Positions 44,454-53,040 of a DNA stretch of 64,000 nt are shown piece after piece (positions within the stretch are counted from its first letter, which is position 1; the number at the start of each line of letters is the position of its first letter). The stretch comes from Streptomyces flavofungini (GTDB lineage Bacteria > Actinomycetota > Actinomycetes > Streptomycetales > Streptomycetaceae): contig NZ_CP128846.1 in the NCBI RefSeq assembly GCF_030388665.1, positions 5,530,501-5,594,500 of the forward strand, read 5' to 3'. Made by a program: the position numbers and the translations under genes. The notes beneath the pieces are model-generated. The model saw only the letters and a list, made by a program, of their open reading frames with translations. It ran no database searches and was not told where the DNA came from.

Positions 44454-45398
44454 ATGACCCGCGTGGCAGCCATCGACTGCGGCACGAACTCGATCCGTCT
44501 GCTCGTGGCCGACGCCGACCCCGCGACGGGGCAACTGGTCGACCTGGACCGCCGGATGGAGATCGTCCGGCTGGGGCAGGGCGTGGACCGGACGGGACGG
44601 CTCGCGCCGGAGGCGCTGGAGCGGACGTTCGCGGCCTGCCGCGCGTACGCCGAGGTCATCAAGGAACACGGCGCGGAGCGCCTCCGCTTCGTCGCCACCT
44701 CCGCCTCCCGCGACGCCGACAACCGCGACGAGTTCGTGCGCGGCGTCCTCGACATCCTCGGCGTCGAACCGGGGGTGATCAGCGGCGACCAGGAGGCCGA
44801 GTTCTCCTTCACGGGCGCGACCAAGGAGCTCAAGGGCCACCCGGACATGGCGGGCCCGTACCTCGTCGTCGACATCGGCGGCGGCTCCACGGAGTTCGTC
44901 GTCGGCGACGACAACGTCCGCGCGGCCCGCTCCGTGGACGTGGGCTGCGTGCGGATGACGGAGCGCCACCTCGTCCGGGACGGCGTGGTCCTCGCCGACC
45001 CGCCCACCGAGGCCCAGCTGGCCGCGATCCGCGCGGACATCGAGGCGGCCCTCGACCTCGCGGAGGAGACGGTCCCGCTGCGCGAGGCGCACACCCTCGT
45101 GGGCCTCGCGGGCTCGGTCACCACGGTCGCCGGCATCGCGCTCGGCCTGGACGCGTACGACTCCGCGGCGATCCACCACTCCCGCTTCCCCTACGCCCGC
45201 GTGGCGGAGATCGCCGACATGCTGGTGCGCTCCACGCACGCCGAGCGCGCGGCGATCCCCGTGATGCACCCGGGCCGGGTGGACGTCATCGCCGCGGGTG
45301 CCCTCGTCCTGCTCGCGATCATGGAACGGGCCGGTGCGGCCGAACTGGTCGTGAGCGAGCACGACATCCTCGACGGCATCGCCTGGTCGATCGCCTGA
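44454..45398 (+). CDS. Ppx/GppA family phosphatase
   Basis: The 314-residue protein has the ASKHA fold: VAAIDCGTNSIRLLVADAD, LGQGVDRTGRLA, GDQEAEFSFTGA, then VVDIGGGSTEFVVGDDN, and GLAGSVTTVAGIALGLD. It hydrolyses polyphosphate or pppGpp; short members like this one are usually exopolyphosphatases. ATAGGAGAACGCCC precedes ATG 44454. A 456-base gap without genes follows, holding the Rex-like operator. Confidence 0.92.
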   Translation: MTRVAAIDCGTNSIRLLVADADPATGQLVDLDRRMEIVRLGQGVDRTGRLAPEALERTFAACRAYAEVIKEHGAERLRFVATSASRDADNRDEFVRGVLDILGVEPGVISGDQEAEFSFTGATKELKGHPDMAGPYLVVDIGGGSTEFVVGDDNVRAARSVDVGCVRMTERHLVRDGVVLADPPTEAQLAAIRADIEAALDLAEETVPLREAHTLVGLAGSVTTVAGIALGLDAYDSAAIHHSRFPYARVAEIADMLVRSTHAERAAIPVMHPGRVDVIAAGALVLLAIMERAGAAELVVSEHDILDGIAWSIA

Positions 45399-45530
45399 CC
45401 CGCACCCGGGACGGGCTTCACGCGGATCCGACGGGCCCTGCCGTACCGTGAACGGCTGAGCGCGCAAGGCGACGTCTGAGCGGCCCGGAGGGGTTGGAAC
45501 GCCTCCTTCCGAGGCGCCGCCGAGAAAGTT

Positions 45531-45546
45531 CGTGAAGTTCTTCACA
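45531..45546. promoter_or_regulatory. Rex-like operator upstream of ndh
   Basis: CGTGAAGTTCTTCACA matches the Rex site TGTGAACGCGTTCACA except at its centre and first base; GTGAA and TTCAC stand four bases apart. A weaker pair (GTGAAC...GTTCAC) lies at 45654-45674. Rex senses NADH/NAD+ and represses respiratory genes in Streptomyces, ndh among them from what I recall. It is about 309 bases upstream of the ndh start. Confidence 0.6.
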
Positions 45547-45841
45547 AGGAAATCGGCCCTGTTGGGCGAGGTTTTGAGGAGTTCGGCCCGGGAACGGGCG
45601 GGGTGCGGGCCCGAAGGCGGGCGCCGGGAGTGCTTCCGCCGTGTTGCCGGGGTGTGAACGACGGTGTGGTTCACCGGGCGGCGGAGCCAGGAGCGGCAGC
45701 TCACGAGGGGTTGACAACGACTCGCGTGGGGCGGTGGTTCCCCCGTGCGGTCATGACCTCCGTCACGTGGGCGGCGAAGTGTAGCAGAGGCCCCGCCCAT
45801 GCTTGTGAAGGGGCGCACGAGCGACCCCCGGGGAGGGGGTG

Positions 45842-45847
45842 GATACT
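45842..45847 (+). promoter_or_regulatory. -10-like hexamer of ndh
   Basis: GATACT ends seven bases before ATG 45855 with no ribosome site except GGGGAGGGGG further up: a possible leaderless start. Confidence 0.35.
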
Positions 45848-45854
45848 CGATGGC

Positions 45855-47252
45855 ATGAGCACCACGGAGCGTCCCAGGATCCTCGTAGTAGGCGGTGGGT
45901 ACGTAGGCCTGTACGCAGCTCGACGCATTCTGAAGAAGATGCGCTACGGAGAGGCGACCGTCACGGTCGTCGACCCGCGCTCGTACATGACGTACCAGCC
46001 CTTCCTCCCCGAAGCCGCGGCCGGCAGCATCTCGCCTCGGCACGTCGTCGTCCCGCTGCGACGCGTGCTGCCCAAGGCGGAAGTCCTCACCGGCCGGGTC
46101 ACCACCATCGACCAGGACCGCAAGGTCGCCACGATCGCGCCGCTCGTCGGCGAGGCGTACGAGCTGCCGTTCGACTACCTGGTCATCGCGATGGGCGCGG
46201 TCTCCCGCACCTTCCCGATCCCCGGTCTCGCCGAGCAGGGCATCGGCATGAAGGGCATCGAGGAGGCCATCGGCCTGCGCAACCACGTGCTCGAGCAGCT
46301 CGACAAGGCCGACTCCACGACGGACGAGGAGGTCCGCCGCAAGGCGCTGACCTTCGTCTTCGTCGGCGGTGGCTTCGCCGGTGCCGAGACCATCGGCGAG
46401 GTCGAGGACATGGCCCGCGACGCGGCCAAGTACTACAAGAGCGTGACGCGCGAGGACATGCGCTTCCTGCTCGTCGACGTCGCCGACAAGATCCTCCCCG
46501 AGGTCGGCCCGAAGCTCGGCGCCTACGGCAAGGAGCACCTGGAAGGCCGCGGTGTCGAGGTCTACCTGAAGACCGGCATGGACTCCTGCGTCGACGGACA
46601 CGTGGTCCTCAACAACGGCCTCGAGGTCGACTCCAACACCATCGTGTGGACCGCCGGCGTCAAGCCGAACCCGGCCCTCGCGCGCTTCGGTCTGCCGCTC
46701 GGCCCCCGCGGCCACGTCGACACCCAGACGACCCTCCAGGTCCAGGGCACCGACTACATCTGGGCCGCGGGCGACAACGCCCAGGTGCCGGACGTCGTCG
46801 GCCGCAAGGCGGGCAACGAGAACGCCTGGTGCCCGCCCAACGCTCAGCACGCCCTGCGCCAGGCCAAGGTCCTCGGCGACAACGTGATCTCCGGCATGCG
46901 GGGCTTCCCGCAGAAGGAGTACAGCCACGCCAACAAGGGCGCGGTCGCGGGCCTCGGCCTGCACAAGGGCGTCGCGATGATCGTCATGGGCAAGATGAAG
47001 ATCAAGCTCAAGGGCCGTCTCGCCTGGTACATGCACCGCGCGTACCACGGCATGGCGATGCCGACGTTCAACCGCAAGATCCGCGTCTTCGCGGACTGGA
47101 CGCTCGGCATGTTCCTCAAGCGCGAGGTCGTCTCGCTCGGCGCCATGGAGACGCCCCGCGAGGAGTTCTACGAGGCCGCCAAGCCGGCCCCGAAGCCCGC
47201 GGTCAAGGCCGAGGCTCCGGCCGCCCCGGTCGAGGAGAAGGCCGCTTCCTGA
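45855..47252 (+). CDS. ndh: Type II NADH dehydrogenase
   Basis: The 465-residue single-chain enzyme moves electrons from NADH to menaquinone without pumping protons. FAD-binding RILVVGGGYVGLYAARRI starts at residue 8, NADH-binding FVFVGGGFAGAETIGEVEDM near residue 160, then IWAAGDNAQVP for the FAD phosphates; a C-terminal amphipathic part (about 380-430) anchors it to the membrane surface. An Ala/Lys/Pro tail follows. A Rex-like site upstream fits redox control. A terminator follows. Confidence 0.94.
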   Translation: MSTTERPRILVVGGGYVGLYAARRILKKMRYGEATVTVVDPRSYMTYQPFLPEAAAGSISPRHVVVPLRRVLPKAEVLTGRVTTIDQDRKVATIAPLVGEAYELPFDYLVIAMGAVSRTFPIPGLAEQGIGMKGIEEAIGLRNHVLEQLDKADSTTDEEVRRKALTFVFVGGGFAGAETIGEVEDMARDAAKYYKSVTREDMRFLLVDVADKILPEVGPKLGAYGKEHLEGRGVEVYLKTGMDSCVDGHVVLNNGLEVDSNTIVWTAGVKPNPALARFGLPLGPRGHVDTQTTLQVQGTDYIWAAGDNAQVPDVVGRKAGNENAWCPPNAQHALRQAKVLGDNVISGMRGFPQKEYSHANKGAVAGLGLHKGVAMIVMGKMKIKLKGRLAWYMHRAYHGMAMPTFNRKIRVFADWTLGMFLKREVVSLGAMETPREEFYEAAKPAPKPAVKAEAPAAPVEEKAAS

Positions 47253-47304
47253 CGGCAGCCGCCAGGGCCGCCCGACGGCCCGCAGCAAGACCCGCAGTAC
47301 AGCG

Positions 47305-47344
47305 CGAAAGGGTCCCCGCCATCCGTGGTGCGGGGGCCCTTTCG
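47305..47344 (+). terminator. Terminator after ndh
   Basis: Arms of about 15 bases (CGAAAGGGTCCCCGC and GCGGGGGCCCTTTCG, one mismatch) with a short loop lie 53 bases past the stop. Confidence 0.75.
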
Positions 47345-47375
47345 GCGTTCCCGGCAGCCCCTAGATGCCTGCTAC

Positions 47376-47388
47376 ATGCATTTTGCAT
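47376..47388. promoter_or_regulatory. AT-rich inverted repeat ahead of cfa
   Basis: ATGCATTTTGCAT (arms ATGCA/TGCAT, spacer TTT) stands in an AT-rich patch 98 bases before the cfa start; a regulator site is possible. Confidence 0.3.
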
Positions 47389-47485
47389 ATTCGTAACGGC
47401 GCAACGGGACTGCGCGGGCGGCCCGTTGGTGTTTACGTGGTGCTGGACCGTTCCGTTCCGGGATCCGATCACGGAGGTGTGCGCC

Positions 47486-48802
47486 ATGCAGGACGCCGCA
47501 CTGCGGCTGCAGAACCTTGCCGAGCAGTTGGTGGGAACCGAGCTGCCGGTTCGAATCCGGGCCTGGGACGGTTCGGAGGCGGGGCCGCCGGGCGCCCCCA
47601 CCCTCGTCGTACGCCACCGCCGCGCCCTGCGCCGACTGTTGTGGAAGCCCGGCGAGCTGGGGCTCGCGCGGGCCTGGGTGGCCGGGGACATCGATGTCGA
47701 CGGCGATCTGTACGCGGCCCTCGACCTGCTCGCCGAGTTCATCTGGGAGCGCGCGGACGACGCCCCGGGCCTCACCGACAGACTCCGCGACCCGCGGGTC
47801 AGGTCCGCCGCCCGCTCGCTGCTCGCGCTCGCCGCTCCGTTCGTGCCGCCGCCCGTGCCCCGCGAGGAGATGCGCAGGCCCGGCAGGCTGCACCGGCACA
47901 CCAAGGGCAGCGACAGGAAGGCCATCAGCCACCACTACGACGTCGGCAACGACTTCTACGAGCTGGTGCTCGGCCCCTCGATGGTCTACTCCTGCGCCTA
48001 CTGGGAGTCCCCGGACTCGACGCTGGCCGACGCCCAGCGCGACAAGCTCGACCTCATCGCCCGCAAGCTCGCCCTGAAGCCCGGCATGCGGCTCCTGGAC
48101 GTCGGCTGCGGCTGGGGCTCCATGGCCATCCACGCCGCCCGCGAGTACGGCGTCCGCGTCGTCGGCGTCACGCTCTCCCAGGAGCAGGCCGCGTACGCCA
48201 GGAAGCGCGTCGCCCAGGAGGGCCTCACCGACCGCGTCGAGATCCGCGTCCAGGACTACCGCGACGTCCGCGACGGCCCGTACGACGCCATCTCCTCCAT
48301 CGGCATGGCCGAACACGTCGGCGCCGAGCGGTACCTGGACTACGCCGGTGACCTCTACGCCCTCCTGAAGCCCGGCGGCCGCCTCCTGAACCACCAGATC
48401 GCCCGCCGCCCCCAGCTCGACGAGTCCGCGTACTCCGTCGACGAGTTCATCGACGCCTACGTCTTCCCCGACGGCGAACTCGCCCCCCTCGGCACCACCG
48501 TCGGCCTCCTGGAACGCGCCGGCTTCGAGGTCCGCGACGTCGAGTCCATCCGCGAGCACTACGCCCTCACCCTGCGCCACTGGGTCACCAACCTGGAGGC
48601 GAACTGGCCCCGCGCGGTCCGCCTGACCACCCCCGGCCGCGCCCGCATCTGGCGCCTCTACATGGCGGCGTCGGCCCTGGCCTTCGAGAACAACCGCATA
48701 GGGGTCAACCAGGTCCTGGCGGTCCGCACACCGCAGAAGGGCAGGTCGGGCATGCCCCTGCGGGCGAGGACCTGGAGGGAACCAAGCCCGTCCGGCGTGT
48801 GA
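47486..48802 (+). CDS. Cyclopropane-fatty-acyl-phospholipid synthase family methyltransferase
   Basis: The 438-residue protein uses S-adenosylmethionine to cyclopropanate or methylate unsaturated acyl chains of membrane lipids. An N-terminal half of about 140 residues precedes the methyltransferase: SHHYDVGNDFYELVLGPSMVYSCAYW, then the SAM loop LLDVGCGWGSMAIHAA, VTLSQEQAAYARKRV, and SIGMAEHVG. Catalytic Glu/His near the SAM pocket are present. GGAGG is eight bases before ATG 47486. The last codons, EPSPSGV, lie within a dispersed Streptomyces repeat. Confidence 0.93.
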   Translation: MQDAALRLQNLAEQLVGTELPVRIRAWDGSEAGPPGAPTLVVRHRRALRRLLWKPGELGLARAWVAGDIDVDGDLYAALDLLAEFIWERADDAPGLTDRLRDPRVRSAARSLLALAAPFVPPPVPREEMRRPGRLHRHTKGSDRKAISHHYDVGNDFYELVLGPSMVYSCAYWESPDSTLADAQRDKLDLIARKLALKPGMRLLDVGCGWGSMAIHAAREYGVRVVGVTLSQEQAAYARKRVAQEGLTDRVEIRVQDYRDVRDGPYDAISSIGMAEHVGAERYLDYAGDLYALLKPGGRLLNHQIARRPQLDESAYSVDEFIDAYVFPDGELAPLGTTVGLLERAGFEVRDVESIREHYALTLRHWVTNLEANWPRAVRLTTPGRARIWRLYMAASALAFENNRIGVNQVLAVRTPQKGRSGMPLRARTWREPSPSGV

Positions 48803-48857
48803 GGACGAGCCGCGAAGCGGCACCAAGAGGGGCCAGGGGGCGCAGCCCCCGCAGGAC
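48784..48857. repeat. Dispersed Streptomyces intergenic repeat overlapping the cfa stop
   Basis: AGCCCGTCCGGCGTGTGAGG and the following GACGAGC... CAGGGGGCGCAGCCCCC recur widely between Streptomyces genes; the same core in reverse is at 59658-59682 in this window. The cfa stop TGA (48800-48802) is inside the element. Confidence 0.7.
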
Positions 48858-48860
48858 GAC

Positions 48861-48897
48861 GGTGGGGCCCGGGGTGACTGTCACCCCGGGCCCCACC
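48861..48897. terminator. Bidirectional terminator between cfa and the ABC permease
   Basis: Perfect 18-base arms (48861-48878, 48880-48897) between convergent genes. Confidence 0.85.
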
Positions 48898-48917
48898 GCC
48901 TCAGCACAGCGCCGGCG

Positions 48918-51440
48918 TCACTCGGACTTGATGGCCTGCAGCGGGTTGAGGCGAGCCGCGCTGCGCGCGGGCCACACCGCGGCGAGGACACCGACCACCG
49001 CCGCGATGGCGAGGAAGACCACGATCCGCCCGACGGGCACCTCCATGGAGTACGTGGTCACGGTCCCGGAGATGCTGTCCCCGGCCACCCATCCGAGGAA
49101 CAGGCCGAGTCCCACGCCGAGCACCGCGCCGAACAGCGAGATGACGACCGACTCCAGGCGCACCATCTGCTTGATCTTCGCGCGGTCGAGCCCGATCGCG
49201 CGGAGCATCCCGATCTCGTGCTTCCGCTCGAAGACGGACATCGCCAGGGTGTTGATGACACCGAGGACGGCGACGAGGATCGCCATGGCGAGCAGGCCGT
49301 ACAGCATGTTCAGGAGCATGTTGATGGCGCCGCCGACCTCGTTGCTGATGTCGTCCTTGTCCTGGATCTTGATGGCGGGGTTGTCGCCGAGGGCCTTCAC
49401 GATGGCGTCCTCGGCCTTGTCGGACGCGCCGTCCTTCATCTTCAGCAGGAGCTGCTGGTCCTGGACCTTCGACAGGTGCGGGGTGACGACGGAGACCGGG
49501 GCGAAGAGCCCGTCGAGCATCTCGTTGGACTTGTAGACGCCCGCGACCTTCAGGCGGGTGGTCCTGTCGTCGTCGAACTTCACCGGGACGGTGTCCCCGG
49601 CCTTCAGGCCCTTGGCGTCGGCGGTCTCCTTGTCGACGAGGACGGCGTCGCCCTTGAGCCCGGCGGCGGAGCCGCTGGTGAAGTCCAGGCCGACGAGCTT
49701 GTCGAAGGCCTTGGGGTCGACGCCGGAGATCCGGGTGTCGCGGCCGTCGGCCTCGCCCCAGGTGGTGCGCAGCGGGCTGCTGGCCTCGACCTCGGGCAGC
49801 TCGGCCAGCTTCTCGTGGACCTTGGGGGTCAGCGGCTGGAAGTTCGCCATCGAGACGGCGTAGTCGGCCTTCAGGGAGTCCGTGGCCATCTTGTTGATGG
49901 CGCTGCCCATGGAGACGGCGACGACGGTCATCGCGGTGATGAGGGTCAGGCCGATCATCAGGGCCGACGCGGTGGAGGCCGTGCGGCGCGGGTTGCGGAC
50001 CGAGTTGAGGCGGGCCAGCTTGCCGGTGACGCCGAAGGGCTTCAGGAGCGGGCCCGCGGCGGCGATGAAGGGGCGGGACAGCAGCGGCGTGAGGACGATG
50101 ACGCCGACGAGGATCGTCGCGGCGCCCCCGGACTTCACGTAGTTGTCCTCCATGAACAGCATGACCGCGCCGAGGGCGACGATGAGCGAGCCGATGGTGT
50201 TGCGTACGACCAGGCCGCGCACCGTGGGCGAGGCGTGCACGGCGTTCATCGCGGCGACCGGCGGGATCTTCGCGGCGCGACGGCCGGGCAGCCAGGCGGC
50301 GAGCATGGTCACGACCACGCCGATGACCAGCGCCGTGACGATGGTGGTCGGGCCGATGACGAGCGGGCCGTCGGGCAGCGAGGCGCCGCCCGCGTTCATC
50401 AGGGACTCCAGGCCGACGGCGACGCCGATGCCGAGGGCGAAGCCCGCGACGGCGGCGACCAGGCCGACGAGGAAGGCCTCGATGAGGACCGAGCGCGTGA
50501 CCTGGCGGCGGGACGCGCCGACGGCGCGCATCAGGGCCAGCTCCTTGGTGCGCTGGGCGACCAGCATGGTGAAGGTGTTGGCGATGATGAAGATGCCGAC
50601 GAACAGCGCGATGCCGGCGAAGATCAGCAGCACCTGGCTCATGGAGCTGGTGTTCTGCTCGATCATGCGGTCCTGCTCGTCCTTGAGCGAGGTGCCGGTC
50701 TCGGCCTCGGTGTCCTTCGGCAGGATCTTCTCGACGGCGCTCTTCAGGGCGGTCTCGGACGTGCCGGCGGCGGCCTTCACGTCGATCTCGTCGTACGTCA
50801 TGTTCTTCTTGCCGAGGACCTTGCGCGCGGTGTCGTTGTCGAAGACGACGAGGCTGCCGCCCGCGACGACGCTGCCGTCGTCGGTGTCGAAGATGCCGCT
50901 GACCTTGGCGGTCCGCACCGGTCCGTCGGTGGAGTAGCGGACCGTGTCGCCGACCTTGAAGCCGGTGCGGTCGGCGGTACGGCTGTCCAGGGCGATGTCA
51001 CCGGCCGACTTCGGGGCCGCGCCCTCGGTGAAGTCGTAGCGCGGGTCCTTGCCGCCCTCGCCGGGGAAGTAGTTGGAGCCCGTGGTGCCCCACTCGCCAC
51101 CGACCAGCTTGCCGTCCTTGTCGGCGAGGGCGGTGAAGCCGGAGACGCTGCCGAGGGCCGCCTGGGCGCCGGGCAGCTTCCCGGCGCGGCTGAGCAGGGA
51201 GTCCGTCAGCCGGTCCGGCTGCTTGGCCTCCTGGCCGTCGTCACGGGAGCCGCCGTCGGGCTTGATGGCGACGGAGACGTGGTCGAAGCTCTTCGCCGAC
51301 TTGTTCTTGTAGGCGGAGCCGAAGGTGTCGGTGAAGACCAGGGTGCCGGAGACGAACGCGACGCCGAGCATGACGGCGAGTACGGTCATCAGCAGCCTGG
51401 CCTTGTGCGCGAGCACGTTGCGCAGGGCGGTACGGAACAT
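48918..51440 (-). CDS. ABC transporter permease with two FtsX domains
   Basis: The 840-residue protein starts MFRTALRNVLAHKARLLMTVLAV and has the same plan as the permease at 19999-22584: helix, external domain, three helices with NTFTMLVAQRTKELALMRAVG, second helix and external domain, three helices with NTLAMSVFERKHEIGMLRAIG. The start at 51440 is chosen by alignment with that paralogue; the ribosome site is weak. It works with the ATPase upstream (144-base gap). The gap contains a dispersed repeat, so the two genes are not tightly coupled, unlike the paralogous pair. Confidence 0.91.
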   Translation of the reverse strand: MFRTALRNVLAHKARLLMTVLAVMLGVAFVSGTLVFTDTFGSAYKNKSAKSFDHVSVAIKPDGGSRDDGQEAKQPDRLTDSLLSRAGKLPGAQAALGSVSGFTALADKDGKLVGGEWGTTGSNYFPGEGGKDPRYDFTEGAAPKSAGDIALDSRTADRTGFKVGDTVRYSTDGPVRTAKVSGIFDTDDGSVVAGGSLVVFDNDTARKVLGKKNMTYDEIDVKAAAGTSETALKSAVEKILPKDTEAETGTSLKDEQDRMIEQNTSSMSQVLLIFAGIALFVGIFIIANTFTMLVAQRTKELALMRAVGASRRQVTRSVLIEAFLVGLVAAVAGFALGIGVAVGLESLMNAGGASLPDGPLVIGPTTIVTALVIGVVVTMLAAWLPGRRAAKIPPVAAMNAVHASPTVRGLVVRNTIGSLIVALGAVMLFMEDNYVKSGGAATILVGVIVLTPLLSRPFIAAAGPLLKPFGVTGKLARLNSVRNPRRTASTASALMIGLTLITAMTVVAVSMGSAINKMATDSLKADYAVSMANFQPLTPKVHEKLAELPEVEASSPLRTTWGEADGRDTRISGVDPKAFDKLVGLDFTSGSAAGLKGDAVLVDKETADAKGLKAGDTVPVKFDDDRTTRLKVAGVYKSNEMLDGLFAPVSVVTPHLSKVQDQQLLLKMKDGASDKAEDAIVKALGDNPAIKIQDKDDISNEVGGAINMLLNMLYGLLAMAILVAVLGVINTLAMSVFERKHEIGMLRAIGLDRAKIKQMVRLESVVISLFGAVLGVGLGLFLGWVAGDSISGTVTTYSMEVPVGRIVVFLAIAAVVGVLAAVWPARSAARLNPLQAIKSE

Positions 51441-51476
51441 GGGTGAGAGTCCAGGTGAGTGTGCACGGTGAGGGGA

Positions 51477-51530
51477 GCGCCCCGAAGGGGCGCGGGGAAC
51501 TGCGCGACCAGCCACAACAGGCCCGCAGCC
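51477..51530. repeat. Dispersed Streptomyces repeat inside an ABC operon
   Basis: GCGCCCCGAAGGGGCGC hairpin followed by GGGGAACTGCGCGACCAGCC is a sequence I know as very common between Streptomyces genes. Here it splits the ATPase and permease genes of one operon. Confidence 0.7.
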
Positions 51531-51584
51531 CCGGCGAGAGCTCAGCCCTCGCGGCGGTGGGGCGACCGGCGGGGCCGACCAGCG

Positions 51585-52358
51585 CTAGCTCGTCCGGCCC
51601 TTCGCGTCGAAGTCCTTCATCCGGTCGAGGACCCCGTCCGCGGTCGGCTGGATCATCTCGTCCACGATCCGCCCGTCGGCGAGGAAGATCACGCGGTCCG
51701 CGTACGAGGCGGCCACCGGGTCGTGGGTGACCATCACGACGGTCTGGCCGAGCTCACGCACCGAGTTGCGGAGGAAGCCGAGCACCTCGGCGCCGGACCG
51801 CGAGTCCAGGTTTCCGGTCGGCTCGTCACCGAAGATGATCTCGGGCTGGGAGGCGAGGGCGCGGGCCACGGCGACGCGCTGCTGCTGGCCGCCGGACAGC
51901 TCGGTGGGCCGGTGGGAGAGGCGCCCGGCCAGGCCCACCATGGAGATGACCTGCTCCAGCCACTGCTTGTTCGGCTTGCGGCCGGCGATGTCCATGGGCA
52001 GCGTGATGTTCTCCAGGGCGGTCAGCGTGGGCAGCAGGTTGAACGCCTGGAAGATGAATCCGATCTTGTCCCGGCGGAGCTTGGTGAGCTGCTTGTCCTT
52101 GAGCGTGGAGAGCTCGGTGTCCCCGATGCGCACGGAGCCGCCGCTGAAGCTGTCCAGACCCGCCACGCAGTGCATCAGCGTGGACTTGCCGGAGCCCGAG
52201 GGGCCCATGATCGCGGTGAACTCGCCCTGCCCGAAGTCCACGGAGACGTGGTCCAGAGCGACCACCTGGGTCTCACCCTGGCCGTACACCTTGGACAGAT
52301 CCGTGGCGCGGGCGGCCACCTGGGTGGCGCGGGCGGCGAAGGAAGTGGTGGTGGTCAC
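51585..52358 (-). CDS. ABC transporter ATP-binding protein (MacB/LolD type)
   Basis: The 257-residue ATPase has Walker A GPSGSGKST, LSGGQQQRVAVARAL and DEPTGNLDSRSGAEVLGFL, near-identical over long stretches to the ATPase at 19214-20002 (for instance RRDKIGFIFQAFNLLPTL and LENITLPMDIAGRKP). GTG 52358 has AGGAG nine bases upstream. It powers the following permease. A 531-base gap up to bldA follows upstream, containing its promoter. Confidence 0.92.
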   Translation of the reverse strand: MTTTTSFAARATQVAARATDLSKVYGQGETQVVALDHVSVDFGQGEFTAIMGPSGSGKSTLMHCVAGLDSFSGGSVRIGDTELSTLKDKQLTKLRRDKIGFIFQAFNLLPTLTALENITLPMDIAGRKPNKQWLEQVISMVGLAGRLSHRPTELSGGQQQRVAVARALASQPEIIFGDEPTGNLDSRSGAEVLGFLRNSVRELGQTVVMVTHDPVAASYADRVIFLADGRIVDEMIQPTADGVLDRMKDFDAKGRTS

Positions 52359-52889
52359 GGGCGGGTGCTCCTGTCGGGACGGCGAGTGGGTACGTACTCC
52401 ATCGTCACGGCGGAACGGCTCCGTGGAGTCAGCCGCTGTTCCGGTTCCTGGGGGCGACTCCGGTCGGACTCGGTGGGGGCATGTCATACCTGGGGATGAC
52501 GGCCCGCCCCTACTCGGGACCGGGGGCGGGGGCCCTGGCGCGGGCGTTCACGAGGTCCTCGCGCGGGTGGCCACGAGGGGCTTCGCGCAGATGTTCACGA
52601 AGCCTTCGGGCAGGAACCACCGCAGGGGCCACCACAGGGGTCATGAGGGGGCGCTAAAGGGGCGCGAGGAGGCGGCGCGGACGTGTCGCCCGTGGACGGC
52701 TAAATTCCGTCAATTCCCTCACCGGCGCGCGCCCCTGCTCACAAGGCCGATGGCAAGTACCACCGGCCAGTACCGCGTGCTGATGCACCCTCAGACGTCA
52801 ATAAAATAAGACAACGTCGGGCTGTCGTTCCGCTGTTCGGGGGATGCCTCCCGATAGGGTCGAAGCCTTGTTGCGGAGCCCACGCACCT

Positions 52890-52973
52890 GCCCGGATGGT
52901 GGAATGCAGACACGGCGAGCTTAAACCTCGCTGCCCCTTAGCGGGCGTACCGGTTCAAGTCCGGTTCCGGGCA
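52890..52973 (+). tRNA. bldA: tRNA-Leu (anticodon TAA), bldA
   Basis: The 84-base gene has acceptor arms GCCCGGA and TCCGGGC, a long variable arm typical of leucine tRNAs, and the loop CTTAAAC with anticodon TAA at 52922-52924. This is the only tRNA reading the rare codon UUA in Streptomyces; its loss blocks aerial growth and antibiotic formation. CCA is not encoded. A TAGGGT -10-like hexamer at 52855-52860 lies 29 bases upstream; the sequence 52795-52820 is unusually AT-rich. The rest of the 52359-52889 gap holds no gene that I can see. Confidence 0.95.
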
Positions 52974-53040
52974 CCTCCGCCTCCTCTCCGCTTCGCGCGC
53001 ACGCGGCGTGCAGCATGCGCACCGCGTGCGTGACGGTCTG

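Noticed and set aside
45418..45717. 99-codon minus-strand frame in the ndh leader
   Set aside because: Pro/Arg-rich, no ribosome site that fits, overlaps the Rex-like site, no recognisable family.
43746..47288. An 1180-codon open frame on the minus strand
   Set aside because: Antisense to the DUF501 protein, ppx and ndh genes and of biased composition; no motif.
51585..52487. Longer version of the second ABC ATPase starting at 52487
   Set aside because: The extra 43 residues have no family match, and GTG 52358 has a ribosome site and aligns with the paralogue's start.
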